Assembly (NCBI GenBank): GCA_036008465.1
Contig: DASYNP010000095.1
Coordinates: forward strand, 104,706-168,705
Reading direction: 5' to 3'
Origin: DASPSM01 sp036008465
GTDB taxonomy: Bacteria > Planctomycetota > Planctomycetia > Planctomycetales > Planctomycetaceae
DNA: 64,000 nucleotides
The stretch's first letter is position 1, and each line of letters opens with the position of its first letter. Below, piece after piece: positions 7,547-17,783 of the stretch. The position numbers and the translations under genes are program-made. Under the pieces are notes generated by a model, which saw only the letters and a program-made list of their open reading frames with translations, was not told the origin of the DNA and did not search any database.

Positions 7547-9814
7547 ATGCGGATTGTCATGACGTTGGCCACGTTGTTGGCCTTGCACTGTGGAGTTTAT
7601 GCCGGCGAAGTTTTTGCCGGCGACGACGTGCCGGGGCACACTGAAGGTGCAATCGCTCCCGCCGCGGCGTCCCAATCCGAGTGCGACACCTCGGTTTATC
7701 ATCTCGAACACGCCCACGCGCGCCAGTTGATCGGTCGCGTGAAGAGCCTGGTCGCCCAGATCGCCGCTTATGCGGCCGATGACAACATGGGCGAGCTGCC
7801 GAAGTCTCTGGTCCTGATGCCGACGACGTCGGACGACACGATCATCGTCATCTGTCCGAAGGCACACGCTGCTCTCGTCAAACACGCCATCAAGTCGTGC
7901 GACACGCTCAAGCAATACGCCGTCAAAGTCCAGCTATTCGAGGTCGCCGACAGCGGGAAGACCATTCCCGTGGGCGGTCCGCACTTGCTGATCGGCCGCG
8001 ACGGAACCGTGCAGTGCGCGATGCCCGAGGAATCGGTCAGCGTGACTTTCAAAGTCGATACTCCGCTTGTGGACGCCAATGCCGAGGTAGCTCCCTGCCC
8101 CAGCGACGACGAACCAGCCGGCACCCAGGCGAGCGCCGCTCTCGAAGCGGGCCGTTGCCGCTTGGAATGTCCACCACCGATCGGCGAGATGGCGGTCGAA
8201 TCGGAATGCGCCGCCTGCTCAGAGTCGTGCTGCCAGAGCGGGACGTGCGCGGCTTGCAAAACGGGGACCTGCACGGGCGATTGCTGCAAAGCGGGATGCT
8301 GCCACGGACAGGCGGCCGCCGGCTGCTGCAAAGCCAACGGCTGCAAGTGCGACGGGAGTTGCTGTGCTGAGGGCCAAGGCGCTGCTGAGAAATCAAATGA
8401 TGCCACGAGCTACGAAGAAACCTCAACTGAGTGCCCGGCATGTCACAGTGGCCACCACTTCAGCGTGGGCTTTGGTTTTAGTAGCGGCTGCCCCGGATTG
8501 CATTTCGTCGGCCCGATCGTCTGGTTCAATAAGGGCGACGAGCCCCGCTGTGCCGGGTGCGAATCGCAGCATGAAGTGGCCGATTCCGACGATGGTCACG
8601 ACGACGCCAACGACATGATCCCCATGGTCCCCCCCGCGCCGGCTGCCCCGCTAGCCCAGAATTTTCGATTCGTGGTTACCAAGGACGGCAACTGCTTCTT
8701 TTTCAACCGCGCTCCTGCGCCGGAAGGCTCTCCCGCAGACATTATTTGTCAGACACAAGCCATCGTCGCGCCCTCCATCGTCTTCCAGGGACCCGGCGAA
8801 TGTGCGAAGTCCGGCAATTGCGCCTCGAGCTGCACGGATGGCTGTCCAATGCTCGTTTCCGGCACCGACGAAGCTCCTGCCTCGCCCAACGCCCCCTGCT
8901 GTTGCGAAGAGCGCGAAGACACCCAACAGGCCCCGGGTGCCGAGCCACCGGCTCTGTTGACTCTCTCGCAGCACAAAGATCCTTCGTCCACTCTGTCGAC
9001 TCCCCATTGGCAGGAAGAGCTCCTCAGGGCCTTCCGCGGCCGTCGGCTGAGCGAGTTGTTTGAGCCGCGGGCCGGCCAAACGCCGTCGGGACACGAACTC
9101 GGCCGGCTGCTCGCTGAATTCCCGAAGCACGATGCGGGCGCGACTGCGGGTCACAGCGGATCGCACAGCCTCACGATCGTCGATATGCCCGATCGCGTCC
9201 GGATCTTCGAGAGCGGCACCTGTGCCGTCGAGTCCGAAAAGGTGTCCGACGCTGCAAAAATGCCGATCGTCAACGCTTGTCCGAACTGTCGCGAAGAGTT
9301 CCGCGCGTTTCTGGAAGAAATGTTCCGCCCCTCCCCCGAAGCTGCCGAAGACATTGCCCAGGCAGCGCACCACGAGGGCGATAGCAAAGCCGGCGAAGCG
9401 GCCCGCGATCTGCCCAATGTCACTCACTCGAAAATCGCGGCCGAGACACGTTCCTACCCGCTGCGCGACCTCGTTCTCTGCGACGACGCAGGCCGACCGG
9501 TCTTCGACACCTGCACAATCATCGATCACCTGCAGTCGGCCGTTGCGCCGGAGAGCTGGTCTCATCCGAGCGTCTCGATTCAGCTCGACCAGCAATCGGT
9601 CAGTCTGGTCGTGACTCAGACAGCCGAGGTCCACCAAAAGATCGCCGACCACCTGCACTACTTGCGACGGCTGCAGATCAAGCAGATCTGCAACCTGATC
9701 GAGCGCCTCTCGGGCGACACCGAAGACGGTGCCGAGCCGAACGCTCAAACCGAGATGTCGACGCCGAATTCAGACGTCGAGCTTGGGCCGGCGCTCCACG
9801 TGGGAGGCAAGTAG
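7547..9814 (+). CDS. Secreted Cys-rich protein with secretin-like domains at both ends
   Basis: The protein has 755 residues, with a signal peptide (TLATLLALHCGVYAGEVFA). Residues 45-125 (YHLEHAHARQLIGRVKSLV, then TTSDDTIIVICP) look like a secretin N-type domain. A Cys-dense stretch at about 222-280 has CC and CxxC pairs in close succession. The C-terminus (about 635-720: YPLRDLVL, APESWSHPSVSIQL, SLVVTQTAEVHQKIADHL) matches an STN-like domain common in planctomycete secreted proteins. Further CCC clusters occur near 460. This suggests a disulphide-bonded or metal-binding envelope protein. The function is unknown, and the gene appears monocistronic. Confidence 0.8.
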   Translation: MRIVMTLATLLALHCGVYAGEVFAGDDVPGHTEGAIAPAAASQSECDTSVYHLEHAHARQLIGRVKSLVAQIAAYAADDNMGELPKSLVLMPTTSDDTIIVICPKAHAALVKHAIKSCDTLKQYAVKVQLFEVADSGKTIPVGGPHLLIGRDGTVQCAMPEESVSVTFKVDTPLVDANAEVAPCPSDDEPAGTQASAALEAGRCRLECPPPIGEMAVESECAACSESCCQSGTCAACKTGTCTGDCCKAGCCHGQAAAGCCKANGCKCDGSCCAEGQGAAEKSNDATSYEETSTECPACHSGHHFSVGFGFSSGCPGLHFVGPIVWFNKGDEPRCAGCESQHEVADSDDGHDDANDMIPMVPPAPAAPLAQNFRFVVTKDGNCFFFNRAPAPEGSPADIICQTQAIVAPSIVFQGPGECAKSGNCASSCTDGCPMLVSGTDEAPASPNAPCCCEEREDTQQAPGAEPPALLTLSQHKDPSSTLSTPHWQEELLRAFRGRRLSELFEPRAGQTPSGHELGRLLAEFPKHDAGATAGHSGSHSLTIVDMPDRVRIFESGTCAVESEKVSDAAKMPIVNACPNCREEFRAFLEEMFRPSPEAAEDIAQAAHHEGDSKAGEAARDLPNVTHSKIAAETRSYPLRDLVLCDDAGRPVFDTCTIIDHLQSAVAPESWSHPSVSIQLDQQSVSLVVTQTAEVHQKIADHLHYLRRLQIKQICNLIERLSGDTEDGAEPNAQTEMSTPNSDVELGPALHVGGK

Positions 9815-9850
9815 CGGAGAAGCACTAAATCCGAATGTCGAAAGAAGCAC

Positions 9851-9885
9851 TAAGCCCGAAGGAGGGTTGTCTTCCTTCGGGCTTA
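9851..9885. terminator. Perfect 13-bp hairpin between convergent genes (dispersed repeat copy 1)
   Basis: TAAGCCCGAAGGA (9851-9863) pairs with TCCTTCGGGCTTA (9873-9885) around a 9-base loop. It lies between the ends of the Cys-rich gene (9814) and der (9914), so a bidirectional terminator role is plausible. There is no long T-tract. The same sequence family recurs at 11434. Confidence 0.55.
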
Positions 9886-9913
9886 GATCATTTAGGCATT
9901 CCTTCGTGCTTCG

Positions 9914-11335
9914 TCATTCCTCCGCGCCCTCTTCCTCCAAATCCTCCTCCAAGTCCTCCTCGGCCGGCGCGGGCGACTCTTCCAGACTGGGCGTCGTCTC
10001 GTCGGGCTTTTCACGCTGGCGGAAATAGAGCCGGATCGGCACCTCCGCGTAGGGCAGCGATTCGTGCAGCACGGTGAGCAGGTACCGCTTCCAGGCGTCG
10101 TCGAATACGGCCGGGTCGTTGCACTTGAGCACGATTGTCGGCGGCTCGGTGCTCACCTGCGTCACGTAATACACCTTGGCCCGGCGATTCTTCCGCAGCG
10201 GCGGCTGGTTCTCGAGCAGGGCCTGCCGCACCAGTCGGTTGAGTTTGCCGGTCGAGACGCGGACCCGCGTCTGCTTAAACAGGTTCTGCGCCAGATTCAC
10301 GAGCTTGCGGACGTTGCGACCCTCCTTGGCCGTCAGAAACGCTACCGGCACGTAGCGCATGGTCCCGAAGCTCTTGAGCAGGTAGGCCGACCAGGCCTCG
10401 GTCGTCATCTCGGGGACCGAGTCCCACTTGTTGACGACGAAAATGCAGGGCTTATTGTGCGTGGCGATTTCGTCGACGAGCTGCACGTCGACCCGCGAGA
10501 TGGTTTCCTTCGCATCGAAGAACATAAGCACCACGTCGGCCCGGCGAATGCTGCGCTTGGCCCGCACCAGTCCGTAAAACTCGACGTCGCTGGCCAGGCT
10601 CTTTCGCTTGCGGACGCCTGGCGTGTCGATCGCCAAGAGCCGCTTGCCATCGACCTCGAAGCGAATGTCGACGCTGTCGCGGGTGGTGCCCGGGACCTCG
10701 CTGACGATCACCCGCTCGCTCTCAGCCAGCGCGTTGATGAATGTGCTTTTTCCGACGTTGCGGCGGCCCACGATCGCCAGCTTGAGTTCCGGCTCGGCTG
10801 CAAGCGCGACGCCCTGCGTCGTTTCGACCTCGGACGGCGGCGGCAGATGCTCGAGGATCGCGGCCAGAAGCTCTTCGCGATTGCGGTTGGCCTTCACGCT
10901 GGTCACGATCAGCGGCCCCTCACACAGCCGGCGGAACTCGTGGACCTCTGCGTCGGTGCGGGTCGAATCGCATTTGTTGACGATGAGCAGCTTCGGCTTG
11001 TCGATCCGCCGCAAGCGCTCCGCCACCTCGACGTCGAGGGCCATCGGGCCGCTTGACCCATCGACGACGAAGAGCAACAGGTCGGCCTGTTCGATTGCGA
11101 TCCGGATCTGCTCTTCGATTTGCTCGGTGAGGTCGTCGATATCCTCGATGCCGATACCCCCGGTGTCGATCAGCTCGAAGTAACGATCCCCTTCCTGGAC
11201 CAGATGTTCCACGCGGTCGCGCGTAACGCCGGCCGTGGGATCGACGACCGAGATAAATCGCCCAGCCAGCCAGTTAAAGAGCGAACTCTTCCCGACATTC
11301 GGCCGGCCGATGATGGCAACTTTGGGGACGGACAT
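9914..11335 (-). CDS. der: Ribosome-assembly GTPase Der (EngA)
   Basis: The 473-residue protein has two tandem GTPase domains followed by the KH-like domain, the arrangement unique to Der. Domain 1 has GRPNVGKSS and NKCD; domain 2 has GRRNVGKST, DTPGVRKR and NKWD. Der binds the 50S subunit and is needed for its maturation. The start at 11335 (MSVPKVAII) was chosen because family members begin here; the open frame extends 33 codons further upstream without homology. The C-terminus carries a strongly acidic tail of about 25 residues (EEDLEEDLEEEGAEE) not present in the E. coli protein. Confidence 0.96.
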   Translation of the reverse strand: MSVPKVAIIGRPNVGKSSLFNWLAGRFISVVDPTAGVTRDRVEHLVQEGDRYFELIDTGGIGIEDIDDLTEQIEEQIRIAIEQADLLLFVVDGSSGPMALDVEVAERLRRIDKPKLLIVNKCDSTRTDAEVHEFRRLCEGPLIVTSVKANRNREELLAAILEHLPPPSEVETTQGVALAAEPELKLAIVGRRNVGKSTFINALAESERVIVSEVPGTTRDSVDIRFEVDGKRLLAIDTPGVRKRKSLASDVEFYGLVRAKRSIRRADVVLMFFDAKETISRVDVQLVDEIATHNKPCIFVVNKWDSVPEMTTEAWSAYLLKSFGTMRYVPVAFLTAKEGRNVRKLVNLAQNLFKQTRVRVSTGKLNRLVRQALLENQPPLRKNRRAKVYYVTQVSTEPPTIVLKCNDPAVFDDAWKRYLLTVLHESLPYAEVPIRLYFRQREKPDETTPSLEESPAPAEEDLEEDLEEEGAEE

Positions 11336-11433
11336 AAGACGCCGAGAATGACGAAGCACGAATGACGAAGCCGCCCTAAACGGCGTCGGCCGATTTCGGC
11401 CGTAACGGCCGTTCGCCGACGCGGGACGAAGCA

Positions 11434-11476
11434 CTAAGCCCGAACGACGAGCAGAAGTGTATTAATTCGGGCTTAG
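11434..11476. terminator. Hairpin between der and the macroglobulin gene (dispersed repeat copy 2)
   Basis: CTAAGCCCGAA (11434-11444) pairs with TTCGGGCTTAG (11466-11476). The flanks (GAAGCACTAAGCCC on the left; TCATTTGGTCATTCCTTCG on the right) match copy 1 near 9845-9910. It sits just past the macroglobulin stop codon (11497, minus strand), so it could end that transcript; dispersed-repeat origin is clear from the shared flanks. Confidence 0.55.
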
Positions 11477-11496
11477 GTCATTTGGTCATTCCTTCG

Positions 11497-14400
11497 TCAT
11501 TCGGATTTCGTCATTCTGACTTTTGCAGCCGATTCCTCAATCCCCAGCTTCAGCTCATCCGAGTTGGCCTTGAGCTCGGGGGCATACATCCCCGAGCCGA
11601 TCGCAGGCAAGGCGCTGAACTTGCCGGGGATTTCGGCTCGCATGCGGTATCGCAGGCTGTGCCGGCCGCGGGGCAACTCGCGGAGGAAAAGGTTCACCTT
11701 TTCGTCGCGCAGCTCGACATAGGCCCCCAGCCCCTGGGCATTGTAGCCACTTTGGACGTCAAATGGCTCGACACCCGCCGCTTTTGGGTCTTCCAGGACG
11801 ATGTGCTCGTAGTCGTTCTTGCTGTCGACGATCAGCTCGATCTCCAGCAAATCGCCGCTTTTGACCCCGCTGCCGCTCTGCAGCAGCTCGCGACGATATT
11901 TCTCGCGGCGTTCGGAAACGACCTGTCCGCGCGAGCCGGCTGCGTTGGTCGCCTCGTCGGCACGCGTCAACTTGTAATACGCGCGGTCGACCTTGATTTC
12001 GAGGCCGGCCCGCGTGATGAAGTCCTCGAGCGTAAAGGTCGTGAGGTAGGCATTGAAATAGAGGGGTCCTTTCCCACGCTTGCGAAGCTCGATCTTGTGC
12101 CAGCCCTTGCTGAGCGCGTCTCCCGCAACGGCGACCCGGTCGTCGTAGGTGAAGAGATCCGCCGCCGTGATCGAGACTTCTTTGATCTTCCGGCCGTCGA
12201 CCGACACCTCGACCGTCATCTCCGGACGGTCCTCGCCGCTGGCTTTCCAGAATTCGGCGAGCGCCTCGATGGCGATGGCCGTGTCGCGGGTGCTGTCCCA
12301 ATAGGTGGCATGTTTGCGATTGTTGAGCAGGTACTTCGCCAGCCGCGACGCTTTTTCGCCCTTGGGTTCTGTCCGCGCGAGCAGCTTGAGGTAATAGGCG
12401 TTGGCTTCGGTCTCGCTGTCGAACCAGAACCACCAGAATGAGCCTTCGGGCAACTTGAGGTAGGCCGCCTGGTTCTCGTTGTCCTGCACGAGGAACTGAT
12501 CGATGTTTTGCACGATCATCGCCAGCCGCTCGTTGGCCTTCACTTTCGCGAGGGCCAGCCCGAGGATGCCCTTCGCATAGACCGAGAGCTTCGTCCGGTC
12601 GCGATACAAGAAATCCTGCATCTCGCCGTTATTGACGTCGGCATCGACGAGCACCATGTAAACGAGCGCGTCGATGTTGTCGGCTTGGGCCTTCGTCCGC
12701 TCCAGCGATGGATTGGATTTGTCGTAACGTTTGAGCCGGGCCAGTTGATCGGCCTGGTAGGCCTTCAGCCAGGCGACGCCTTTGTCGAGCGTGCCGGGAA
12801 CGAGCGCGACGCCGTTTTGCTGGGCGAGCTGCAGGCCGTGAACGATCATCGCAGTCTCGTGCGGCTCCGAGTGCTCGCGCCAACCGGAGAACCAGCCCCA
12901 GCCGCCGTCGGTCAGCTGCATTTCGGTCAAAGCCTGAACGCCCGCCTTCACCATGCGGGTGACTTCCGCGTTGTCGAAGACAGGGTTCTCGTCGAATCGC
13001 TTCCAGCGCGCCGCGCGCAAGGCCGGGTCGCCCAGCTCCTGCGCGTTGAGATTGGCCCGCTTCGTTTTGACCTGCGCGAGGTCCACGTTCATCTGCTTGA
13101 GGATGTTTTGCACGATGACCGTCGGCAGAAAGCGATTGAGCGTGCAGTCGGTCGTGTTGTGCGGATAACGAACGAGATACGGCAATGCATCCACCAGCGC
13201 GCCGGCCAGGCTGGGCGAATAGCGAATTTCCAACAGCGTGTCGTTGATCCGTCGCCGCTCGGGAACGGCGATTTGGAAGGTTGCCGCGTCTTTGTCCGGA
13301 CGAATCGAGCCGGAGTACGCCTCCGTCTTGAGCATCCCATGAACGCGGACGGGAAAATGCATTTCGACCGCGTCCGATTCTTCGTCGGTGAGCGCCTTCA
13401 TGCGAACGACGGCGTCTCCCTCAGCAGTCGCCTTTACCCGCCAATCGACGCGTGTTTCTCCGCCCGCTGTAATCTCGACAGTCTTTTCCGTCGGCTCGAG
13501 AGACGTGAGCGTCTTGCCCTCGAGCGCGAGGACCGTGCGAACGCTCTTGGACGACTTGAGCCGGTTGTGCACGATCGCGGACAGCACGACTTCATCGGTC
13601 TCGACAAAGAACCGCGGAGCCTCCATCCGCACCAGCAGGTTCTTCGTGGTGACGACCTCCGCCGTCCCCTCACCAACGCGGGTGCCGGCCGCCATCGTCC
13701 AGGCGCGCATTTTCCACGTCGTTAGATTCTCCGGCATCGGGAAAGTGACGGCCGCAAACCCGTCGGGATCGGCTTCGATCCGCGCATTCCAGTAGGCTGT
13801 ATCGGCGAACTGCGAGCGGACTGTCGGCTGAACCTCCGGCGCGCTTTCCTTCTTGCCGTTGAACGCGAAACTCCCTTGTAGCGCAGGAGCCGACTTGTCG
13901 CTTGATGCCGGGTCCATTTCGAGGGCCACCCCAGCGGGGGCCGCAGGCGCCGGCATCGCCAAACCTTTAACAGACCGTCGCCGAGGTGAACCGCCCATCA
14001 ATACGGTTGCGCTATCGTCGACTTCGAATCCGCCAAACGCGCCGATCTCGCCCATCGCCGTCTCACCCTGTTTGAGGAGGTCATAGGAACTTCGATCGAG
14101 ACTTGACTCTCCGGCCTGAAAATGCGAACGACGCCAATTCCAAAACGCTTCGCGGATCTCCGGGACGTTGGATCCGCCCGAGATGTATTCCACGCTCTTG
14201 TCGTAGACCGAGAGCACGATCGATCCACGGATCGGCTTGCCGTCGAGATCGGTCAGCTTGATCCGGGTCTCGTTTTTTGCACCGGGCTTGTAATCGTGGG
14301 CCGAGGGCTCGACCGCGACGTTCACAATCCGTTTCTCGGGTGGCACGATGATCTCGCGCGTCTCCGAATGCAGATGTCCGTCAGAGATCGTGAAGGCTTC

Positions 14401-17400
14401 GACGAAGAAGTTCGGCATGTCGCTCTGGGCGACCTCGATCTCGTGCACAACACTTTTTCCGTCCAAGTGCAGGATCTGTGGCTTCGAGTAGGCCCAGCCC
14501 GTCGGCCGGACGAACAGCACCACGGTGCTTCCCGCCCGGTTGGTGTTGACCAACAGCCGGACCTTTTCGCCCGGCTTGTACTCGCGGCGACCGGGGATCA
14601 ACTCCAAGTCGTTGAAGCGGAATTTCGCGCTGTCGAATCCTTCGCCGAGGATGGTGAGCAGAACGGCCCCTTCGATCGTTTGCTGCTTCGAGTCGGTCAC
14701 CTTGAACGAAAGGCGATATTGACCCGACTGCGAGGCCTTGATTTGCAGATGGGCCAAGCCCTGGTCGTCGGGCGCGGCCTCCCAAGTTTGCACCACGTTT
14801 TCTTGCGGCTCCAGATCGGGGCCATAGGTCACGCGGAATAACGTGGCGATGCCCTTCCCCTTCACCGGCTTGTGATCGAGCGTCTGCGCCGTGAAGTCGG
14901 CGTGGATTGTGTCGCCCGCATGGTAGTAGCCGCGATCAGTCCAGGCGAGGACCTCAAATGGTTTGCGTGCGGCAAGTATTTGCCCCGTGCCGACGATGGT
15001 GCGACGCGATTGGTCGACCACCTCGGCTCGAATCTCGTAGCGATGATCGGAGTCACCGTGCAGCGCTTTGGCAACGGCTGTGTCGATGGTCACCGGAACC
15101 GTTCCGTCCGCGCCAATGGGCACAGTCGTGTCGGCGACCACTTCTGGCGGCGTAGAGTGAGCGGGGAGCCAGGAGAAGAAAGGTCGCGGATGTCCCCACG
15201 CGCTCCAGCCGGGATACCAGGTCGAATCGGGCCAGAACCACCAGTAGCCATGGCCAAAACACCAATCCCAGATCCCGAGCGGGTACCAGCGATCAGTGTA
15301 GGCCGTACGCGTGACCGTGTAGTGCACACTGGCCTGCGTCACCGGGCCGCCGAAATAGTACGAGGCTTTGATCATCGCGGTGAATTTGTCGCCGAGGGCG
15401 GCGGGTTCGGTCGGTGCGGAGACGGTCACCTCGAACTCGGGCTTCTTGTATTCCTCCACGCGAAACGACGCGGCACCGTACACATCATTTCGATCGATGA
15501 TCGCGAGCGAATACTGTCCCAGGGCTGCGTCGTCCGGCAGTCGAAACTCGCCGTCGAAGCCACCGACTGCATCGGCCTTGTACGACTTCTCGAGCAACGT
15601 CTCGCCGCGCGGATTGCTGAGCCGGATTTTGAATTTCTGGTTGGCGAAGATCAACGTCATCGGGCCGTCGTAGCGGGCCTGGGCCACCCAAAACTTCCAA
15701 TGCATCGTTTGCCCGGGACGGTAGACGGGCCGATCGGTGATCGCAAAAGCCTTATTGAATTCGGGAAGGACGGCTTCGTCGTCGTTTCGGTACCAGATCC
15801 CCTCGAATCCCAAGAACGCGAGCCGCTCGCCGGCCCGAGCGATGGCGATCCACTGGTGCTCGGGCAGCAGTTGGCGTTTGTCGATCACCGCCTGCCCGTT
15901 CTCGTCGCTGAACTCGGCGAAATTGGCGGTGAGCACCTCGAATTGATTGCGGACGCGGTTCTCGACCTTGTAGCCGAAGAACTCGATGTTCGCTTTGCCG
16001 ATCGGACGACCATTGACCGCGTCGGCGACGAAGTACAGAGCGCCCGATCGCATCGGCTTACGCACCAAGGCTGTGTCGGCGATCCAAACGATGATGCGGC
16101 TCATGTTGCCGCCGTCGAGCCGAGCCGTCACCAGATAGGCGCCCGCCTTCTGCAGGGGCATCGCCACGTCGATCTGGCGATCGAGATGCTCGGGCCGAGG
16201 CTCGAGATCGAGCGTCCACTGAGCGACCCGCTCGCGCAGGTACTCGGTTTGGTTTTGTTCGACGAGACGGTAGCCGATCTGTCCCAGATCGATTTTCGAC
16301 CAATCGAGCGGTTTCGGGCCCGCTTTGAGGTAGGCCTTCACGTCGGAGATCAGCTTCTCGACGTCGACCGCATGCGCTTCCAATTCGAGGCGCTTGCCGT
16401 TGCGAAAGCGGAAAGGGACTGTGCGACCGGGAGTGGCCGGCTGCGTCGGCGTCGGCTCGAAGCGCCCCCAATTCCCCACGATCTGGTCGAGCCGCTTCTG
16501 CCACGAATCCTGCGGCCCACGACCGAAGCGGCGAGTCAGTTCACGCCAGATCTCGGTCGCCTTGGGATATTGGCGGCGGTTTTCGTAGCTCGAGGCGAGC
16601 GCCTGCAAGGCCCGGGTTGCTTCGGCCCGATTCCCTTCGCGGGCAACCTGCCGATAGATCCGCAGGTAATTGAATTCGTCTGCGAGGTGGAATCGCTTGA
16701 TTCCCGTGGCGAGACGGGCGAGCGTCTCGTCGTCGGTGAGCGTTCGCACCGACAACGGAGCGGCGAGACTTTCGTCGCTCGCAAATAACCGGCCATAGGC
16801 AGCAAGGGTCTGAACGCCGAACTGCGAATGGAGGAAGTCGGCGAGTTGCAACGCGGCCTGCTGTTTCTTCGCCGCCGACAATGCGGTTGCTTGAGAAAGT
16901 GCCCAGCGCCAGCGCTCGCCGTCCGACTTAGCCGAGTCGTAACTCGGCGGCACGTGGTAAAAGACCGGATTGCCATCGGCGTCGACGGGTGCGCCTTGCG
17001 GTTGTCCGCCGCCGAAGCGGCCAAATCCAAAACGGCCACCCGGCTCATAGTCGGGCAGCTTCGACAAATCGGTGAGCGCCTGCAGTTGCCACGGTTGAAC
17101 GCCTTGCATGAGTTGGCGCGCCAGGTCGAGGTGAAAGGCGGCGACTGCCTCGTGGTCGGGCTCCTCCTGCAAGAGGGGCATCGCTTGATGCAGAAGCTGC
17201 AGCGATCGGACCCGGTCGCGCGCCACAGAGCTGACGTATTCGCCACCTCCGCGCTGGTTGCCTCGGTGAAACTCACCCGCAACGAGGTAGCCGTAATGCA
17301 TGTCGCGAGAGAGGCTGTCGGCGGCCGCCCTCATCAGACGCCAGTTTTTGCCTTGAGCGGCGATGACCGCTTCGCGAAATGCGTCGACTTCGTCCTCGCG

Positions 17401-17658
17401 GCCCAGACGCTGCAGCGTTTGCACTCCCCGCTGCAGATCACGCCCAACGAGCTTGGAATCGTCCTGCGGATCGAGGGCCAGCTTGCGATAAAGCTCCCAC
17501 GCGTCGCGGTAGTTGCCGGCCTTGAGGGCTGCATCAGCTCTTCCGCGGGTTTCGGCCTGCGACGGAGCGGCCGCCTCGAATCGCGCGACGGCGGCCAGGA
17601 ATGCGAAGGCAACAAGTAGGACGACACCGCCGGACGTCTTGAAAGCGCGAAAGAGCAT
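11497..17658 (-). CDS. Giant alpha-2-macroglobulin family protein without the thioester motif
   Basis: The protein has 2053 residues, with an N-terminal signal/anchor (SGGVVLLVAFAFLAAVARF). Residues up to about 390 are helical and TPR-like; then come macroglobulin beta domains (MG2-like GRPIGKANIEFFGY, bait-region neighbourhood, then TTWKMRAWTMAAGTRVGEG) and the alpha-helical thioester-domain barrel (ADNIDALVYMV, TRDTAIAIEALAEF). At about residue 1490, where family members read GCxEQT, this one reads NTTDCT, so the Cys-Gln thioester cannot form. A Trp/Tyr-rich loop near 790 is another oddity. Thioester-less macroglobulins are known (YfaS-like versus MagD-like types); it probably guards the envelope against proteases or scaffolds partners. 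Confidence 0.93.
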   Translation of the reverse strand: MLFRAFKTSGGVVLLVAFAFLAAVARFEAAAPSQAETRGRADAALKAGNYRDAWELYRKLALDPQDDSKLVGRDLQRGVQTLQRLGREDEVDAFREAVIAAQGKNWRLMRAAADSLSRDMHYGYLVAGEFHRGNQRGGGEYVSSVARDRVRSLQLLHQAMPLLQEEPDHEAVAAFHLDLARQLMQGVQPWQLQALTDLSKLPDYEPGGRFGFGRFGGGQPQGAPVDADGNPVFYHVPPSYDSAKSDGERWRWALSQATALSAAKKQQAALQLADFLHSQFGVQTLAAYGRLFASDESLAAPLSVRTLTDDETLARLATGIKRFHLADEFNYLRIYRQVAREGNRAEATRALQALASSYENRRQYPKATEIWRELTRRFGRGPQDSWQKRLDQIVGNWGRFEPTPTQPATPGRTVPFRFRNGKRLELEAHAVDVEKLISDVKAYLKAGPKPLDWSKIDLGQIGYRLVEQNQTEYLRERVAQWTLDLEPRPEHLDRQIDVAMPLQKAGAYLVTARLDGGNMSRIIVWIADTALVRKPMRSGALYFVADAVNGRPIGKANIEFFGYKVENRVRNQFEVLTANFAEFSDENGQAVIDKRQLLPEHQWIAIARAGERLAFLGFEGIWYRNDDEAVLPEFNKAFAITDRPVYRPGQTMHWKFWVAQARYDGPMTLIFANQKFKIRLSNPRGETLLEKSYKADAVGGFDGEFRLPDDAALGQYSLAIIDRNDVYGAASFRVEEYKKPEFEVTVSAPTEPAALGDKFTAMIKASYYFGGPVTQASVHYTVTRTAYTDRWYPLGIWDWCFGHGYWWFWPDSTWYPGWSAWGHPRPFFSWLPAHSTPPEVVADTTVPIGADGTVPVTIDTAVAKALHGDSDHRYEIRAEVVDQSRRTIVGTGQILAARKPFEVLAWTDRGYYHAGDTIHADFTAQTLDHKPVKGKGIATLFRVTYGPDLEPQENVVQTWEAAPDDQGLAHLQIKASQSGQYRLSFKVTDSKQQTIEGAVLLTILGEGFDSAKFRFNDLELIPGRREYKPGEKVRLLVNTNRAGSTVVLFVRPTGWAYSKPQILHLDGKSVVHEIEVAQSDMPNFFVEAFTISDGHLHSETREIIVPPEKRIVNVAVEPSAHDYKPGAKNETRIKLTDLDGKPIRGSIVLSVYDKSVEYISGGSNVPEIREAFWNWRRSHFQAGESSLDRSSYDLLKQGETAMGEIGAFGGFEVDDSATVLMGGSPRRRSVKGLAMPAPAAPAGVALEMDPASSDKSAPALQGSFAFNGKKESAPEVQPTVRSQFADTAYWNARIEADPDGFAAVTFPMPENLTTWKMRAWTMAAGTRVGEGTAEVVTTKNLLVRMEAPRFFVETDEVVLSAIVHNRLKSSKSVRTVLALEGKTLTSLEPTEKTVEITAGGETRVDWRVKATAEGDAVVRMKALTDEESDAVEMHFPVRVHGMLKTEAYSGSIRPDKDAATFQIAVPERRRINDTLLEIRYSPSLAGALVDALPYLVRYPHNTTDCTLNRFLPTVIVQNILKQMNVDLAQVKTKRANLNAQELGDPALRAARWKRFDENPVFDNAEVTRMVKAGVQALTEMQLTDGGWGWFSGWREHSEPHETAMIVHGLQLAQQNGVALVPGTLDKGVAWLKAYQADQLARLKRYDKSNPSLERTKAQADNIDALVYMVLVDADVNNGEMQDFLYRDRTKLSVYAKGILGLALAKVKANERLAMIVQNIDQFLVQDNENQAAYLKLPEGSFWWFWFDSETEANAYYLKLLARTEPKGEKASRLAKYLLNNRKHATYWDSTRDTAIAIEALAEFWKASGEDRPEMTVEVSVDGRKIKEVSITAADLFTYDDRVAVAGDALSKGWHKIELRKRGKGPLYFNAYLTTFTLEDFITRAGLEIKVDRAYYKLTRADEATNAAGSRGQVVSERREKYRRELLQSGSGVKSGDLLEIELIVDSKNDYEHIVLEDPKAAGVEPFDVQSGYNAQGLGAYVELRDEKVNLFLRELPRGRHSLRYRMRAEIPGKFSALPAIGSGMYAPELKANSDELKLGIEESAAKVRMTKSE

Positions 17659-17783
17659 TGTGGGAATCTCCAGTCAGCCCTTTGTTAGACGGCCTCGTGC
17701 CGCGGGCAGTTCCCGGGCAACGCATCGCATCGCCGGGCGTTGAGTGGAGATTATCCGTTAACTTCGGACTTTGGCGAGCGGCG

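Noticed and set aside
14872..16788. Long open frame (638 codons) on the plus strand
   Set aside because: It is antisense to the macroglobulin gene, His/Arg/Val-rich, and arises from codon bias of the high-G+C gene on the other strand.
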